60,917 bases of DNA from Hyphomicrobiales bacterium. Lineage in GTDB: Bacteria > Pseudomonadota > Alphaproteobacteria > Rhizobiales > Rhizobiaceae. The position numbers and the translations under genes were made by a program. Position 1 is the first letter of the stretch. Each line of letters begins with the position of its first letter. Location of the stretch: positions 1-60,917 of the forward strand of contig UBTY01000028.1 of NCBI GenBank assembly GCA_900468535.1, read 5' to 3'. The notes under the pieces were generated by a model. That model ran no database searches, was not told the origin of the DNA, and was given only the letters and a program-made list of their open reading frames with translations. Shown here piece by piece: positions 1 to 9,212 of this stretch.

Positions 1-724
1 TTGCGTAAGGCGTGAAACGAACCGTGTCCGTCTTCGTCTTGACTTCGACGCCCGTCGGGTTCGTCTGGCCCGTGACATGCAGCGCCCAGATGTGCAGGAC
101 GACGACGCCGGCAATGACGAACGGCAGCAGGTAATGCAGCGAGAAGAAGCGGTTGAGCGTCGGGTTTTCGACCGCGAAGCCACCGAGCAGGAACTGCTGA
201 AGCCATTCACCGATCAGCGGGAATGCCGAGAAGAAGCCGGTGATGACAGTCGCGCCCCAGAAGGACATCTGACCCCAGGGCAGAACGTAGCCCATGAAGC
301 CGGTCGCCATCATCAGGAGATAGATGAGAACGCCTAGGATCCAGAGGATTTCGCGCGGCGCCTTGTAGGAACCGTAGTAAAGGCCGCGGGCAATGTGGAG
401 ATAGACGGCAACGAAGAAGAAGGACGCGCCGTTGGCATGCATGTAGCGCAGCAGCCAACCGTGGTTGACATCGCGCATGATCTTTTCGACCGAGTTGAAC
501 GCAACCGTCGTTTCGGCGGCGTAGTGCATTGCGAGCACGACACCCGTCAGGATCTGAACGATCAGCATGACCGACAGCATGGCGCCGAAGGTATAGGCAT
601 AGTTCAGGTTACGCGGAACCGGATATGCAACGAAGCTGTCGTAGACGAGACGCGGCAGCGGAAGGCGCGCATCGATCCACTTCTCGAGGCCGGTTGATGG
701 CTCGTAGCTGGAATGGCCACTCAT
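1..724 (-). CDS. petB: Cytochrome b of the bc1 complex (3' end outside window)
   Basis: This is the integral-membrane cytochrome b subunit of ubiquinol-cytochrome c reductase, which oxidises ubiquinol at the inner membrane and passes electrons to the Rieske protein and two b hemes. The 241 N-terminal codons are visible and the rest runs off the window. Two pairs of histidines spaced 14 residues apart ([16 protein letters not shown] and [16 protein letters not shown]) are the bis-heme ligands in transmembrane helices B and D. The start at 724 has an upstream GAGGGGG and lies 13 nt after the petA stop, so both are one petABC transcript. The PEWY motif of the family would lie beyond the window edge. 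Confidence 0.94.
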   Translation of the reverse strand, partial: MSGHSSYEPSTGLEKWIDARLPLPRLVYDSFVAYPVPRNLNYAYTFGAMLSVMLIVQILTGVVLAMHYAAETTVAFNSVEKIMRDVNHGWLLRYMHANGASFFFVAVYLHIARGLYYGSYKAPREILWILGVLIYLLMMATGFMGYVLPWGQMSFWGATVITGFFSAFPLIGEWLQQFLLGGFAVENPTLNRFFSLHYLLPFVIAGVVVLHIWALHVTGQTNPTGVEVKTKTDTVRFTPYA

Positions 725-737
725 AAATCAGTCCCCC

Positions 738-1316
738 TCAACCGATCTTGATTACTTTATCGGAAACGAACGAATAGGTCGGAATCGCAAGGTTCTGCGG
801 CGCCGGGCCTTTTCGGATGCGGCCGGCCGTATCATAGACCGAGCCATGGCAGGGACAGAACCATCCGTTGTATTCGCCGGCCTGGCCGAGCGGCACACAG
901 CCGAGATGGGTGCAGGAACCGATCATGACGATCCAGTTTTCCTTGTCCTTGCCGGCAGAACGGTCGATACCCGTTGCCTGCGCGTCAGCCGCGAGATTGG
1001 CGTTGCGCGCGATCGGATCCTTGAGCTCCGCCAACGGAACCTCGTCCGCAGCCTTCACTTCCTCAGGTGTACGGTTGCGAATGAAAATCGGCTTGCCGCG
1101 CCACTTGGCGGTCAGCGACATACCGGGCTCAAGGCTGGAAACATCGACTTCGATGGATGCCAGAGCCAATGTCGAGGCATCCGGACGCATCTGATCGATA
1201 AACGGCCATGCGACCGAAACGGCGCCGACGGCGCCCGCCATACCAGTGGTGAGATAAAGGAAATCACGGCGAGTGGGCTCGCCCGTGACCTCGCTTGTCG
1301 TTTCGTGTTCGCTCAC
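738..1316 (-). CDS. petA: Rieske iron-sulfur subunit of the bc1 complex
   Basis: The 192-residue Rieske protein carries the 2Fe-2S cluster that takes an electron from ubiquinol in the bc1 complex. It has a Tat-type N-terminus (TRRDFL at residues 15-20) running into a single membrane anchor at about 23-40. The cluster-binding motifs CTHLGC (135-140) and CPCHGS (154-159) give ligands C135, H137, C154 and H157, and C140/C156 can form the family disulfide. Length is normal for the family. It is the first gene of petABC, immediately before cytochrome b. Confidence 0.96.
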   Translation of the reverse strand: MSEHETTSEVTGEPTRRDFLYLTTGMAGAVGAVSVAWPFIDQMRPDASTLALASIEVDVSSLEPGMSLTAKWRGKPIFIRNRTPEEVKAADEVPLAELKDPIARNANLAADAQATGIDRSAGKDKENWIVMIGSCTHLGCVPLGQAGEYNGWFCPCHGSVYDTAGRIRKGPAPQNLAIPTYSFVSDKVIKIG

Positions 1317-1855
1317 GGCTTAAACCATCCTCTACGCAAAGTTTTGCGGAACTCCGCCTTGCCCCTCACAGCGGCGAATCTGTGATGACACAATTCGACC
1401 ATAGATTCCCCACCAATCCGGCGCGTTCTATGCTTGATCGCAAATTATGTCCAGCCTTGGCAAGGCCATCCGGGCACAATGTCGCGGTAATTTCAGGTCG
1501 ATTTTTAAAGACAATCACATGCTTGCAACATTGCTGCGACGCACAAAACACTACGGCGCGGCGGCGCGCGGAAATACTGGCGCTAGACTATCGGCGCAGC
1601 TCCACGAAAGAGACTTTATTCTGTGCGTGTCTCTTGGTCGCAGCCAGCAATATCCTTCCAGAGCGAAATATAATACTGGCCGCCCGGCTCCGCTTATAGC
1701 TTCCGGGCTGCCATTGCTTGCAAGTCTATAATGCCGAATGTCGCTCCGCTGCTGCGCGAACAGCAAGGTTTGCTTGCCCGGGCGTGGTGACCGCGACATT
1801 TCTGCTCGCGAACGCAGCAACGCGCGAGGACGCCAGAATTAGCGGCGAGGCTCGC
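1317..1855. other. 539-bp intergenic region between petA and an ABC exporter
   Basis: I see no convincing gene here. The petA-proximal part should hold the petABC promoter. Nearer the exporter there is an imperfect hairpin with arms AAGAGAC (1608-1614) and GTCTCTT (1629-1635), and another with arms GCCCGG (1682-1687) and CCGGGC (1703-1708). Either could help end the exporter transcript, but neither has a clear U-tract. Short reading frames in this region show no recognisable protein features. Confidence 0.5.
1425..1453 (-). promoter_or_regulatory. Candidate petABC promoter
   Basis: On the minus strand a TGGACA (1453-1448) is followed after 17 nt by TAGAAC (1430-1425), resembling a housekeeping sigma-70 promoter reading toward petA. 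The 5' untranslated region would be about 100 nt. The match to the -10 consensus is only moderate and no binding site for a known regulator was recognised. Confidence 0.35.
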
Positions 1856-3760
1856 TCAGAGGACCTTGATCTCCTCGCCGGAGCCGCGAGCCGCATCCTC
1901 CGGCAGGTCGGCCGCAAGGAACCCGCCCGACTGCCGCGCCCACAATTCGGCATAGAGCCCGCGCTTCTGCAGAAGTGCTTCGTGCGTCCCCTCCTCGATG
2001 ATCTTTCCGCCATCGATGACGATGAGACGATCGAGCGCCGCGATGGTCGACAGCCGGTGCGCGATGGCGATTACCGTCTTTCCGTCCATGATCCGGTTGA
2101 GGTTCGACTGGATCGCCTCCTCGACCTCGGAATCGAGTGCCGACGTAGCCTCGTCGAGCACAAGGATCGGCGCGTCCTTCAGCATCACGCGGGCGATCGC
2201 GATGCGCTGTCGCTGACCACCTGATAGTTTGACGCCGCGCTCTCCCACATGCGCATCGAAACCCTTGCGACCCTGCTGATCCTGCAGGCGCTCGATAAAG
2301 CCGAGCGCCTCGGCCCGCCGGGCGGCCTCGATCAACCGCCCCTCGCCCGCGTCAGGTCGGCCAAACAGAATATTGTCGCGCACGGATCGATGCAGCAGCG
2401 ACGTATCCTGGCTGACGACGCCAATCTGCATCCGAAGCGACTCCTGCCGGACTGCGGCGATGTCCTGGCCATCGACCAGGATCCGTCCGCCTTCAAGGTC
2501 GTAGAGCCTGAGCAGAAGGTTCACGAGAGTCGACTTTCCGGCTCCCGACCGCCCCACGATGCCGACCTTCTCACCGGGGCGAACCGTCAACGAGAAATCG
2601 TCGATGACACCCTTGCCTCTGCCATAGTGAAACGAGACATGCTCGAAGCGGATGCCGGGCTCCTTGATAGCCAGGTCGGGCGCATTCGGCCGGTCCACCA
2701 GCCCCAGCGGCTGCGAGATCAGCTCCGCGGAATTCTGGATCGTCCCGAGATTGCGCATGATACCGTTGAACTGGGTCATCAGGCGCCCGAGCAGAAAGTT
2801 GAGCCGCAGCACAAGCGCCAGCGAAAATGCCACGGCGCCGGCGCTGATCAGCCCCTGAAGCCAGAGATGAACGCTGAGCGCCGCCATGCTCACGATCATG
2901 ATGCCGGAGACCAGCGCCATCGACGCGCGAACACCGGTGATGAAGCGGGTGAAGCGCAACACGGTTTCCTGGTAGAAATCGAAACCCTGCCGCATATAGC
3001 GGTCGCTCTCCTCGTCACGGGCAAAGAGTTTCAGCGTCTGAATATTGCTGTAGGCGTCCACCATGCGCCCGTTGAGCATCGAGGCCGCCTCCGCGGTCTC
3101 GCGGGAATGAAAGCGGATACGCGGCACGAAGTATCGCGCGAGCAGGCCGAAGGCGCAAAGCCAGGCCAGCACCACGGCGGCTAGCGTAAAATCCAGGCGC
3201 GCGACCAGAACCAGCGTCGTGACCGCATAGATTCCGACGAACCAGACGCTCTCCATCAGCGACGTGACGAGGTCGCCGACGGCCTGCCCCGCCGACCAGA
3301 CCTTGTTGACGACGCGGCCGGAAAAGTCGCTCTGGAAGAACGACAGCGACTGGCGGGAAACGTGCAGGTAGGACTGCCAGCGGGCGAGATTGTAGAAGCC
3401 CGGCGTGATCGCCTGCTGATCGACAAGCGCGATCAGGAGAGCCACAACGAAACGGACGATGCCGATCAGGATGAGCATGCCGAACAGTTCGGCACCATGC
3501 GCGGCGAGAAGTCCGCTCCACCCTGCAGCAGGAGTAATGGTCGCGAGAATATCGACGACGCGACCGACGAACCAGAACAACGCCGCTTCGATCGCGGCTG
3601 ATAGTCCCCCGAGCACGAGCATGGCGATGAACGGGGTTTTCGCCTGGCCGATGTAGAACGAAATGAACCCCAGGGTTGATCTCGGCGGCTGAATATTGTC
3701 GCGCGGAGCAAAGGGCTCAATCCAATTTTCGAAGATACTAAAGAGTCGATTCAGGATCAT
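1856..3760 (-). CDS. ABC exporter half-transporter (membrane-ATPase fusion)
   Basis: This 634-residue protein fuses an N-terminal six-helix type-I exporter domain (about residues 30-340) to an ATP-binding domain. It is expected to work as a dimer in the inner membrane, exporting lipids, drugs or peptides. Walker A (GRSGAGKST, near residue 400), the signature LSGGQRQRIAIARV and Walker B (ILVLDEATSALD) are intact, followed by the His-switch region AHRLS. A close paralogue lies about 450 bp upstream on the same strand, so the two may form a heterodimer. The substrate cannot be told from sequence. Confidence 0.9.
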   Translation of the reverse strand: MILNRLFSIFENWIEPFAPRDNIQPPRSTLGFISFYIGQAKTPFIAMLVLGGLSAAIEAALFWFVGRVVDILATITPAAGWSGLLAAHGAELFGMLILIGIVRFVVALLIALVDQQAITPGFYNLARWQSYLHVSRQSLSFFQSDFSGRVVNKVWSAGQAVGDLVTSLMESVWFVGIYAVTTLVLVARLDFTLAAVVLAWLCAFGLLARYFVPRIRFHSRETAEAASMLNGRMVDAYSNIQTLKLFARDEESDRYMRQGFDFYQETVLRFTRFITGVRASMALVSGIMIVSMAALSVHLWLQGLISAGAVAFSLALVLRLNFLLGRLMTQFNGIMRNLGTIQNSAELISQPLGLVDRPNAPDLAIKEPGIRFEHVSFHYGRGKGVIDDFSLTVRPGEKVGIVGRSGAGKSTLVNLLLRLYDLEGGRILVDGQDIAAVRQESLRMQIGVVSQDTSLLHRSVRDNILFGRPDAGEGRLIEAARRAEALGFIERLQDQQGRKGFDAHVGERGVKLSGGQRQRIAIARVMLKDAPILVLDEATSALDSEVEEAIQSNLNRIMDGKTVIAIAHRLSTIAALDRLIVIDGGKIIEEGTHEALLQKRGLYAELWARQSGGFLAADLPEDAARGSGEEIKVL

Positions 3761-3922
3761 ATTTGCGATATAGGCTTATAAGTCGGCCCGGGGAAGAAAA
3801 ACGCCCGCCGGACAAACCTTATATTTTTGTAATTTTCGGTAACATCAACGGCATCGCCGTTGCATGAAGCATAACTCGCCACAATCTCGGCGTAGGGTAG
3901 CATTTCACGGGAGACGGCCGCA

Positions 3923-4165
3923 ATGCAGACGAAGACGTTTACGTCGAGTATTCCCCTGCCCTTGGCGGAGAGGCTCGATGCGATTATCGAACAGTTCGAG
4001 ATACCCTACGATCAGATCGTGACGGAGGCGATTTCCGCCTGGATCGAACGCGAGGAGGAACGGCGTCTGGCCGCCTTGCGCGCCCTTGCCTCCGCCAACA
4101 GCATGGCAGTGGAAGGGCATCGCGTCATCGATTGGGCCGACAGCCTGTCAGGCGACAGCCACTGA
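3923..4165 (+). CDS. Ribbon-helix-helix (CopG-type) small protein, orphan antitoxin-like
   Basis: The 80-residue product has a basic beta-strand start (KTFTSSIPLPLAERL) followed by two helices, as in CopG/Arc-type DNA-binding dimers. The C-terminal VIDWADSL segment resembles the toxin-contacting tails of RHH antitoxins of ParE-type systems. A GGGAGACGG stretch lies 9 to 17 nt before the ATG. No toxin gene follows: the next feature is a terminator, then the convergent end of an ABC exporter gene. It could be a lone regulator of the flanking exporters or a remnant of a toxin-antitoxin pair. Confidence 0.75.
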   Translation: MQTKTFTSSIPLPLAERLDAIIEQFEIPYDQIVTEAISAWIEREEERRLAALRALASANSMAVEGHRVIDWADSLSGDSH

Positions 4166-4180
4166 TATCCATGAATCGAA

Positions 4181-4213
4181 AAAGCCCTCCCTGAGCGCAT
4201 CAGGGAGGGCTTT
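4181..4213. terminator. Bidirectional intrinsic terminator
   Basis: A perfect 13-bp stem, AAAGCCCTCCCTG (4181-4193) and its complement (4201-4213), surrounds a 7-nt loop. A T-rich tail follows on the plus strand and an A/T stretch on the other side. It lies between the RHH gene (plus) and the convergent end of the second ABC exporter gene (minus), so it probably serves both. Confidence 0.85.
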
Positions 4214-4215
4214 CC

Positions 4216-6072
4216 TTATTCTGCCGCCGCTTCGGCGTCTTCCGAATGATCGGCTATGAAGCCGCCCGATTGCCGGTTCCACAGATCGGCATAGACCCCG
4301 CCCTGCTGAACCAGACCCAGATGCGTTCCAGCCTCGATGATCCTGCCGTTGTCGAGCACGATCAGGCGATCCATTTCCGTCAGCGTCGAGAGCCGGTGGG
4401 CAATGGCGATAACCGTCTTGCCCTCCATCAACGCGAACAGGTTCTCCTGGATCGCTGCTTCGACCTCCGAGTCGAGTGCCGACGTCGCCTCGTCAAGCAC
4501 GAGGATCGGCGCATCCTTCAGGAACACACGGGCGATCGCGATCCGCTGGCGCTGACCACCTGACAGTTTCACGCCACGCTCGCCGACCTGCGCGTCGAGC
4601 CCCGTACGGCCCTGCATGTCGACCAGCCCCTCGATGAAGTCCCAGGCATTGGCGCGTTTTGCCGCCTGTATGACGTCGGCATCCGAGGCGTCGGGGCGAC
4701 CGTAGGCGATGTTGTCGCGGATCGAGCGATGCAGCAGGGAGGTATCCTGCGTGACGACACCGATCAACTCGCGCAGGCTCTCCTGCGAAACGCCGGCGAT
4801 GTCCTGCCCGTCGATCGTGATGCGGCCTGCCTCCAGATCGTAGAAGCGGAGTAGCAGGTTCATCAGCGTCGTCTTGCCCGCGCCCGAACGGCCGACCAGA
4901 CCCACCTTCTCGCCGGGCTTGATATCCAGCGAGAGGTTGTCGATGACGCCCTTGCCCTTGCCGTAGTGGAAGCGGATGTGATCGTAGTGGATCGCACCCT
5001 TCTTCGCGGCAAGCTGCGGCGCACCGGGCTTGTCGATGATGTCGTGCTGCTTCGTCATCATCTCCATGCCGTCATAGACCGTGCCGATGTTCTCGAACAG
5101 CGCCGAGACTTCCCACATGATCCACTGCGACATGCCGTTGACGCGCATCGCAAGGCCGATGGCAATCGCGATGGCGCCGACGGAGATCTGGCCATTCAGC
5201 CAGAACCAGATGGACAGACCCGAGATCACGAACAGCGCAACGCAGTTGTTCATGTAGACGGAGATGTGAAACAGCGTCACGCGGCGCATCTGTGCATGGA
5301 CCGTTCCGAGGAACTCTTCCATGCCGCTGCGGGCATAGGACTCTTCCCGGCCCGCATGCGAAAACAGCTTCACCGTGGCGATGTTCGTGTAGCTGTCGAC
5401 CACGCGTCCGGTCATCATCGAGCGCGCATCGGCCTGCTGTGCCGCGATCTTGCGAAGGCGCGGCACGAAATAGGAAACGATGCCGATGTAGACGGCAAGC
5501 CAGACGAGGATCGGGATCATCAATCGCCAGTCCGCAGCAGCGATGACGATGATCATCGTCAGGAAGTACGTGACCACATAGACGAAGACATCGAGGATCT
5601 TCATCACGGTCTCGCGCACGGCGAGCGACGTCTGCATCACCTTCGTCGCGACGCGTCCGGCGAACTCGTTGGCGAAAAAGGTCATGCTGTGGCGCAGCAG
5701 GAAGCGGTGCATCTGCCAGCGTGCGATCATCGGATAGTTGCCGAGAAGCACCTGGTGCATAATGAGTGAGTCCAGGCCGGCCGCCAGCGGCAGACCGATC
5801 AGGATCAAGCCACCCATCCACGCAAGGCGCGGCCATTCGGTCTGCAGGAACGTAGCCCTGTCAGCCTTGGTCAGCCAATCGACGACATCGCCGAGGAACT
5901 GGAAGAGAGCCACTTCACCGATGGCGATGAAAGCCGTCAGCACGGCCATCATGCCGAGCCACGGCGCCGCCGGCTTGGTGTAGTGCCAGCAGAAGGCAAA
6001 GAGTCCCCTCGGGGGAACGCTGGGCTCCTCTGCGGGGAAGGGATCGAGACGCTGTTCAAACCAGCCAAACAT
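4216..6072 (-). CDS. ABC exporter half-transporter, paralogue of the 1856-3760 gene
   Basis: This 618-residue protein has the same design as its neighbour: a six-helix exporter domain (about residues 35-330) followed by a nucleotide-binding domain. Walker A is GRSGAGKTT (near residue 395), the signature is LSGGQRQRIAIARVFL and Walker B is ILVLDEATSALDSE. The ATP-binding halves of the two proteins are closely similar, pointing to a tandem duplication. Both appear catalytically complete, so each could also form homodimers. Regulation is not evident from the upstream region. Confidence 0.9.
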   Translation of the reverse strand: MFGWFEQRLDPFPAEEPSVPPRGLFAFCWHYTKPAAPWLGMMAVLTAFIAIGEVALFQFLGDVVDWLTKADRATFLQTEWPRLAWMGGLILIGLPLAAGLDSLIMHQVLLGNYPMIARWQMHRFLLRHSMTFFANEFAGRVATKVMQTSLAVRETVMKILDVFVYVVTYFLTMIIVIAAADWRLMIPILVWLAVYIGIVSYFVPRLRKIAAQQADARSMMTGRVVDSYTNIATVKLFSHAGREESYARSGMEEFLGTVHAQMRRVTLFHISVYMNNCVALFVISGLSIWFWLNGQISVGAIAIAIGLAMRVNGMSQWIMWEVSALFENIGTVYDGMEMMTKQHDIIDKPGAPQLAAKKGAIHYDHIRFHYGKGKGVIDNLSLDIKPGEKVGLVGRSGAGKTTLMNLLLRFYDLEAGRITIDGQDIAGVSQESLRELIGVVTQDTSLLHRSIRDNIAYGRPDASDADVIQAAKRANAWDFIEGLVDMQGRTGLDAQVGERGVKLSGGQRQRIAIARVFLKDAPILVLDEATSALDSEVEAAIQENLFALMEGKTVIAIAHRLSTLTEMDRLIVLDNGRIIEAGTHLGLVQQGGVYADLWNRQSGGFIADHSEDAEAAAE

Positions 6073-6458
6073 TGAAAATGCTCCGAAACTTCAGCGTTCC
6101 GGCCGCCCTGCCCGCGCAAAACGCCGCGCGAAGGCACAAATCGGGAACCGGACGTTCAAAGGGCGAGGCCGTTCCGGCCGCGCAATGGATCAAAAATGGG
6201 GATTCAGGAAGGAAATGGCACTAGGCGTGCCAGGTCGCCAGTCGTGGATTCACGCATCGAGAGCGCATACGCGGCAATACTTCCATCTTGGCGCTCCCTT
6301 CTGGCGATTAAAAGATGTGCACCGATAACGCGAATTCGCCAAAAATTCCAGCCCCTATTTGCCGAAAAACGGGCAAATAGCCACCAATACGAGGGCTGTT
6401 GCGCCTGCGGCACTGCTGCAATAGGTAGATTTTCGCAGGACAACATGGCAGCAGCGAT
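6073..6458. other. 386-bp divergent intergenic region (exporter / trmL)
   Basis: This gap lies between the minus-strand exporter gene and plus-strand trmL and must hold both promoters. The only clear structure is a 9-bp inverted repeat at 6355-6380. No small gene with a plausible ribosome-binding site was found. Confidence 0.5.
6355..6380. repeat. 9-bp inverted repeat upstream of trmL
   Basis: CTATTTGCC (6355-6363) and GGCAAATAG (6372-6380) are perfect complements separated by 8 nt. The element lies about 80 bp before trmL and could be a dimeric-regulator site or a hairpin in the 5' leader. It has no U-tract, so it is not a typical terminator. Confidence 0.5.
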
Positions 6459-6920
6459 ATGACAGATCTCCGGATAGCACTCTACCAACCTGATATCGCC
6501 GGCAATACGGGGACGATCCTCCGGCTTGCCGCATGCCTCGGTTTTGCTGTCGATATCATCGAGCCTGCGGGCTTCGACATCTCGGACCGGAACCTGAAGC
6601 GCGCGGGTATGGACTATATTGCCAGCGCAGCGCTGACCCGTCACGTAACCTGGGGCCATTTCGACACGTGGCGGCAGACCACGAACCGCCGTCTGGTTCT
6701 TGCCTCGACCAAAGCATCCGGCCGCTATACCGACTTCGCCTTTCGCCCTGATGACATCCTGCTTTTCGGCCGCGAAAGCGCGGGCGTTCCTGATAATGTG
6801 CATGATCGGTCGGACGCGCGGATCCTCATTCCGATGGTGGAAGGACAGAGATCGATCAACGTCGCCGTGTCGGCTGCGATGATCGTCGGCGAGGCGATGC
6901 GACAGACAGCCTGGTCCTGA
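6459..6920 (+). CDS. trmL: tRNA (cytidine/uridine-34 2'-O)-methyltransferase
   Basis: TrmL is a SPOUT-fold enzyme that uses S-adenosylmethionine to 2'-O-methylate the wobble base of leucine tRNAs. At 153 residues it is the standard minimal size for the family. The three SPOUT motifs are visible: PDIAGNTGTILRLAACLG near the N-terminus, LLFGRESAGVP in the middle (residues about 105-115), and the knot-forming IPMVEGQRSINVAVSAAM near the C-terminus. It appears to be monocistronic, with the phosphate transporter gene starting about 200 bp downstream. Confidence 0.93.
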   Translation: MTDLRIALYQPDIAGNTGTILRLAACLGFAVDIIEPAGFDISDRNLKRAGMDYIASAALTRHVTWGHFDTWRQTTNRRLVLASTKASGRYTDFAFRPDDILLFGRESAGVPDNVHDRSDARILIPMVEGQRSINVAVSAAMIVGEAMRQTAWS

Positions 6921-7121
6921 GAAGCTGCGGCAGGCCAGCGCCGGTACCGTCCCAGAATATGTCGCAGACGGCATTGTGAATCCGTCAAAGGCGCGTATAG
7001 TTGTTAGCCGGACAACAAAAGACGCATGTGAATCGCTGTGATTTCAGTGCTTTGAGCACATCCGCGCTCGACGCAGTGAGCCGCCTTGATCATGCCGAAG
7101 GAAAGAAAAAGACGCGCCGGC

Positions 7122-8768
7122 ATGGAATCCACTATCGTCATGATCAACCTGTTCGGCGCCGTGGCCTTGCTGCTGTTCGGCCTGGCGCAGGTGAAGGATG
7201 GCGTGTCGCGCGCGTTCGGCGCCAAGCTGAGGACAGGCCTCGCATCTGGAACGCGCAGCGGCGCCCGCTCCTTCCTGTCAGGCTTCCTTGCCACGATCGC
7301 CCTGCAGAGCTCGACCGCCACGGCCCTGATGGTCTCGTCCTTCGTCGAGCGCGAGCTGGTCAGGCCCCGCATGGCGCAGATCGTGCTGCTCGGCGCCAAT
7401 GTCGGCACGGCGGTCACGGCATGGATTGTGGCAACTGGCATTGAATGGTTGTCGCCACTCGTCATTCTTGCCGGCATCGTTCTCTACAGAAGCGGCTCGT
7501 CCTCGCGGCAGGGCGCAGGCACGGCGCTGATCGGCATTGGCCTCATGCTTCTTTCCCTGCATCTGCTCAGCAGCGCCACCGAACCGATGCGCCAATCACC
7601 TGCGCTGGCGGCCTTCATCGGCCTGCTCGACAATGCCTGGCCGGTGGCATTGGCCTTTTCGGCAGGCATCGCTTTCATCTCTTCTTCCAGCCTCGCCGCC
7701 GTTGTCCTTATCCTGTCGCTGGCTTCGACCGGGATCTTGTCCGCCGGGTTGATCGTCGTGCTTGTGCTCGGCGCGAACCTCGGCGGCGCCATTCCACCGG
7801 TGATCGCCTCTCTTGCCGGCTCCGCGGCATCACGACGGGTGACGATCGGCAACCTCATCGTCCGCGCCATCGGCTGCCTTCTGATGCTTCCGATTGCCGG
7901 CTACGCTGCCGAAGCATTGGAAATGCTGCCGCTGGCGCCCGCCAAGCTGCCGGTGGACATCCATTTGTGCTTCAACGTCCTTCTGGCCGCCCTCGCCTGG
8001 CCGTTCGCGCCGTTGCTGTCTAAACTGATGCAGAAGCTCGTTTCTGACGATGCGCAACCCGACGACGCGCCGCGATACCTCGACGAGCACGAACTGGCGA
8101 CGCCGGTGGTGGCACTCGCCAGCGCGACGCGGGAAGTGCTCGGCGTCGGCGACATGATCGAGCGCATGCTGTTGCGGACGTCTGCCTCCTTCGAACGAAA
8201 CGATCTGAAAAAGCTAGGCGAAATTCCATCGTTGGAACGGCGCGTCGACAAGCTTCAGCAGGAGGTCAAGATCTACCTGTCGAAACTCGGCCGCGCCGGT
8301 CTTAGCGAGGAAGATGGCCGCCGCTCGATCGTCATTATCGACTACGCCATCAACCTCGAGCATATCGGCGACATCATCGAGAAGGGACTGCTGCCGCAGA
8401 TCACCAAGAAAGTCTCCCTCGGCCTCAAGTTCTCCGAAGACGGCTATGCCGAGCTGACGAAGCTTTTCCACCTGACGATCGACAACCTGCGCATCGCCCA
8501 GACGATCTTCGTCACGCGCGACTTCAACCTCGCCAAGCAATTGATGGAGGTGAAGGTGGAGGTGCGGCATATGGAGAAGCAATCCTCCGAGCGCCATCTG
8601 GAACGATTGAGGGATGGCCGCACCGACAGCCTGCAGACGAGTTCACTGCATCTGGACATGCTGCGCGACCTGAAGCGCATCAACGCCCACATCGTTTCCG
8701 TCGCGCATCCGATCCTCGATGAAAGCGGCCTTCTGATCGAAAGTCGTCTGCGTAATCCGGCAGAGTGA
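7122..8768 (+). CDS. Na+/phosphate cotransporter family protein (NptA-like, PhoU-like tail)
   Basis: This inner-membrane protein of about 548 residues contains two repeats of the Na/Pi-cotransporter domain, seen as Gln/Ser/Thr-rich helix-breaking motifs (LQSSTATALMVSSF and ISSSSLAAVVLILSLAST). A hydrophilic C-terminal region (from about residue 330) is predicted to be helical and PhoU-like. The family imports phosphate with sodium and may sense or balance phosphate. I chose the ATG at 7122 because its product begins MESTIVMINLFGAVALLLFG like family members; in-frame starts at 7092 and 7140 are alternatives, and none has an ideal Shine-Dalgarno. Confidence 0.86.
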   Translation: MESTIVMINLFGAVALLLFGLAQVKDGVSRAFGAKLRTGLASGTRSGARSFLSGFLATIALQSSTATALMVSSFVERELVRPRMAQIVLLGANVGTAVTAWIVATGIEWLSPLVILAGIVLYRSGSSSRQGAGTALIGIGLMLLSLHLLSSATEPMRQSPALAAFIGLLDNAWPVALAFSAGIAFISSSSLAAVVLILSLASTGILSAGLIVVLVLGANLGGAIPPVIASLAGSAASRRVTIGNLIVRAIGCLLMLPIAGYAAEALEMLPLAPAKLPVDIHLCFNVLLAALAWPFAPLLSKLMQKLVSDDAQPDDAPRYLDEHELATPVVALASATREVLGVGDMIERMLLRTSASFERNDLKKLGEIPSLERRVDKLQQEVKIYLSKLGRAGLSEEDGRRSIVIIDYAINLEHIGDIIEKGLLPQITKKVSLGLKFSEDGYAELTKLFHLTIDNLRIAQTIFVTRDFNLAKQLMEVKVEVRHMEKQSSERHLERLRDGRTDSLQTSSLHLDMLRDLKRINAHIVSVAHPILDESGLLIESRLRNPAE

Positions 8769-8775
8769 AGAATGC

Positions 8776-9036
8776 TCAATCGGCGGACGGCAGCCGTCGC
8801 ATGGTGAATTCTATGCGGTCGCCTTCAACCTGACGCCAGCTTTCCACTTCGGTCCAATAAGCCGCCTTGGGATATTCGTCGAACCACTCACGGGCCTTTG
8901 CCCGCGCCTCAAGCAGATTGAGGCAATAGGTCTGTCGCACGAAACGGTCGTTCTTCCGGGGGGTACCTTCCGCCCGGTGGGTAGCAATCCGTCGCTTCAA
9001 CCCGTCGAAGGACGGCGGTCCAGGGATTTTCGTCAT
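8776..9036 (-). CDS. Small conserved hypothetical protein
   Basis: The 86-residue product is soluble and basic at its N-terminus, with no signal peptide or membrane segment. I do not recognise a named domain. It ends 7 nt from the convergent end of the Na/Pi transporter gene, and its codon use matches its neighbours. The pattern LNLLEARAKAREWFDEYPKA looks like an amphipathic helix. It is probably a real, rhizobia-restricted gene. Confidence 0.65.
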   Translation of the reverse strand: MTKIPGPPSFDGLKRRIATHRAEGTPRKNDRFVRQTYCLNLLEARAKAREWFDEYPKAAYWTEVESWRQVEGDRIEFTMRRLPSAD

Positions 9037-9212
9037 AAGTCTACCTCTGAGAGAAAAGGTAGTATTGAAAATCGCTTTTTGCGAGTCGAATCTGAGCCCG
9101 CCTCACGGTGCGGCTCCCGCTGCTGGCGAGCGCGGAATGCAACTGCTATCAGAAGCAACAGTGACAGACGACGAGTCGCATCGGGGATGCAGGCTCACCG
9201 GAGACGACGACT

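Noticed and set aside
1718..2224. A plus-strand frame near the end of the first ABC exporter gene
   Set aside because: It overlaps the ATPase domain of the exporter on the other strand and has no ribosome-binding site or similarity.
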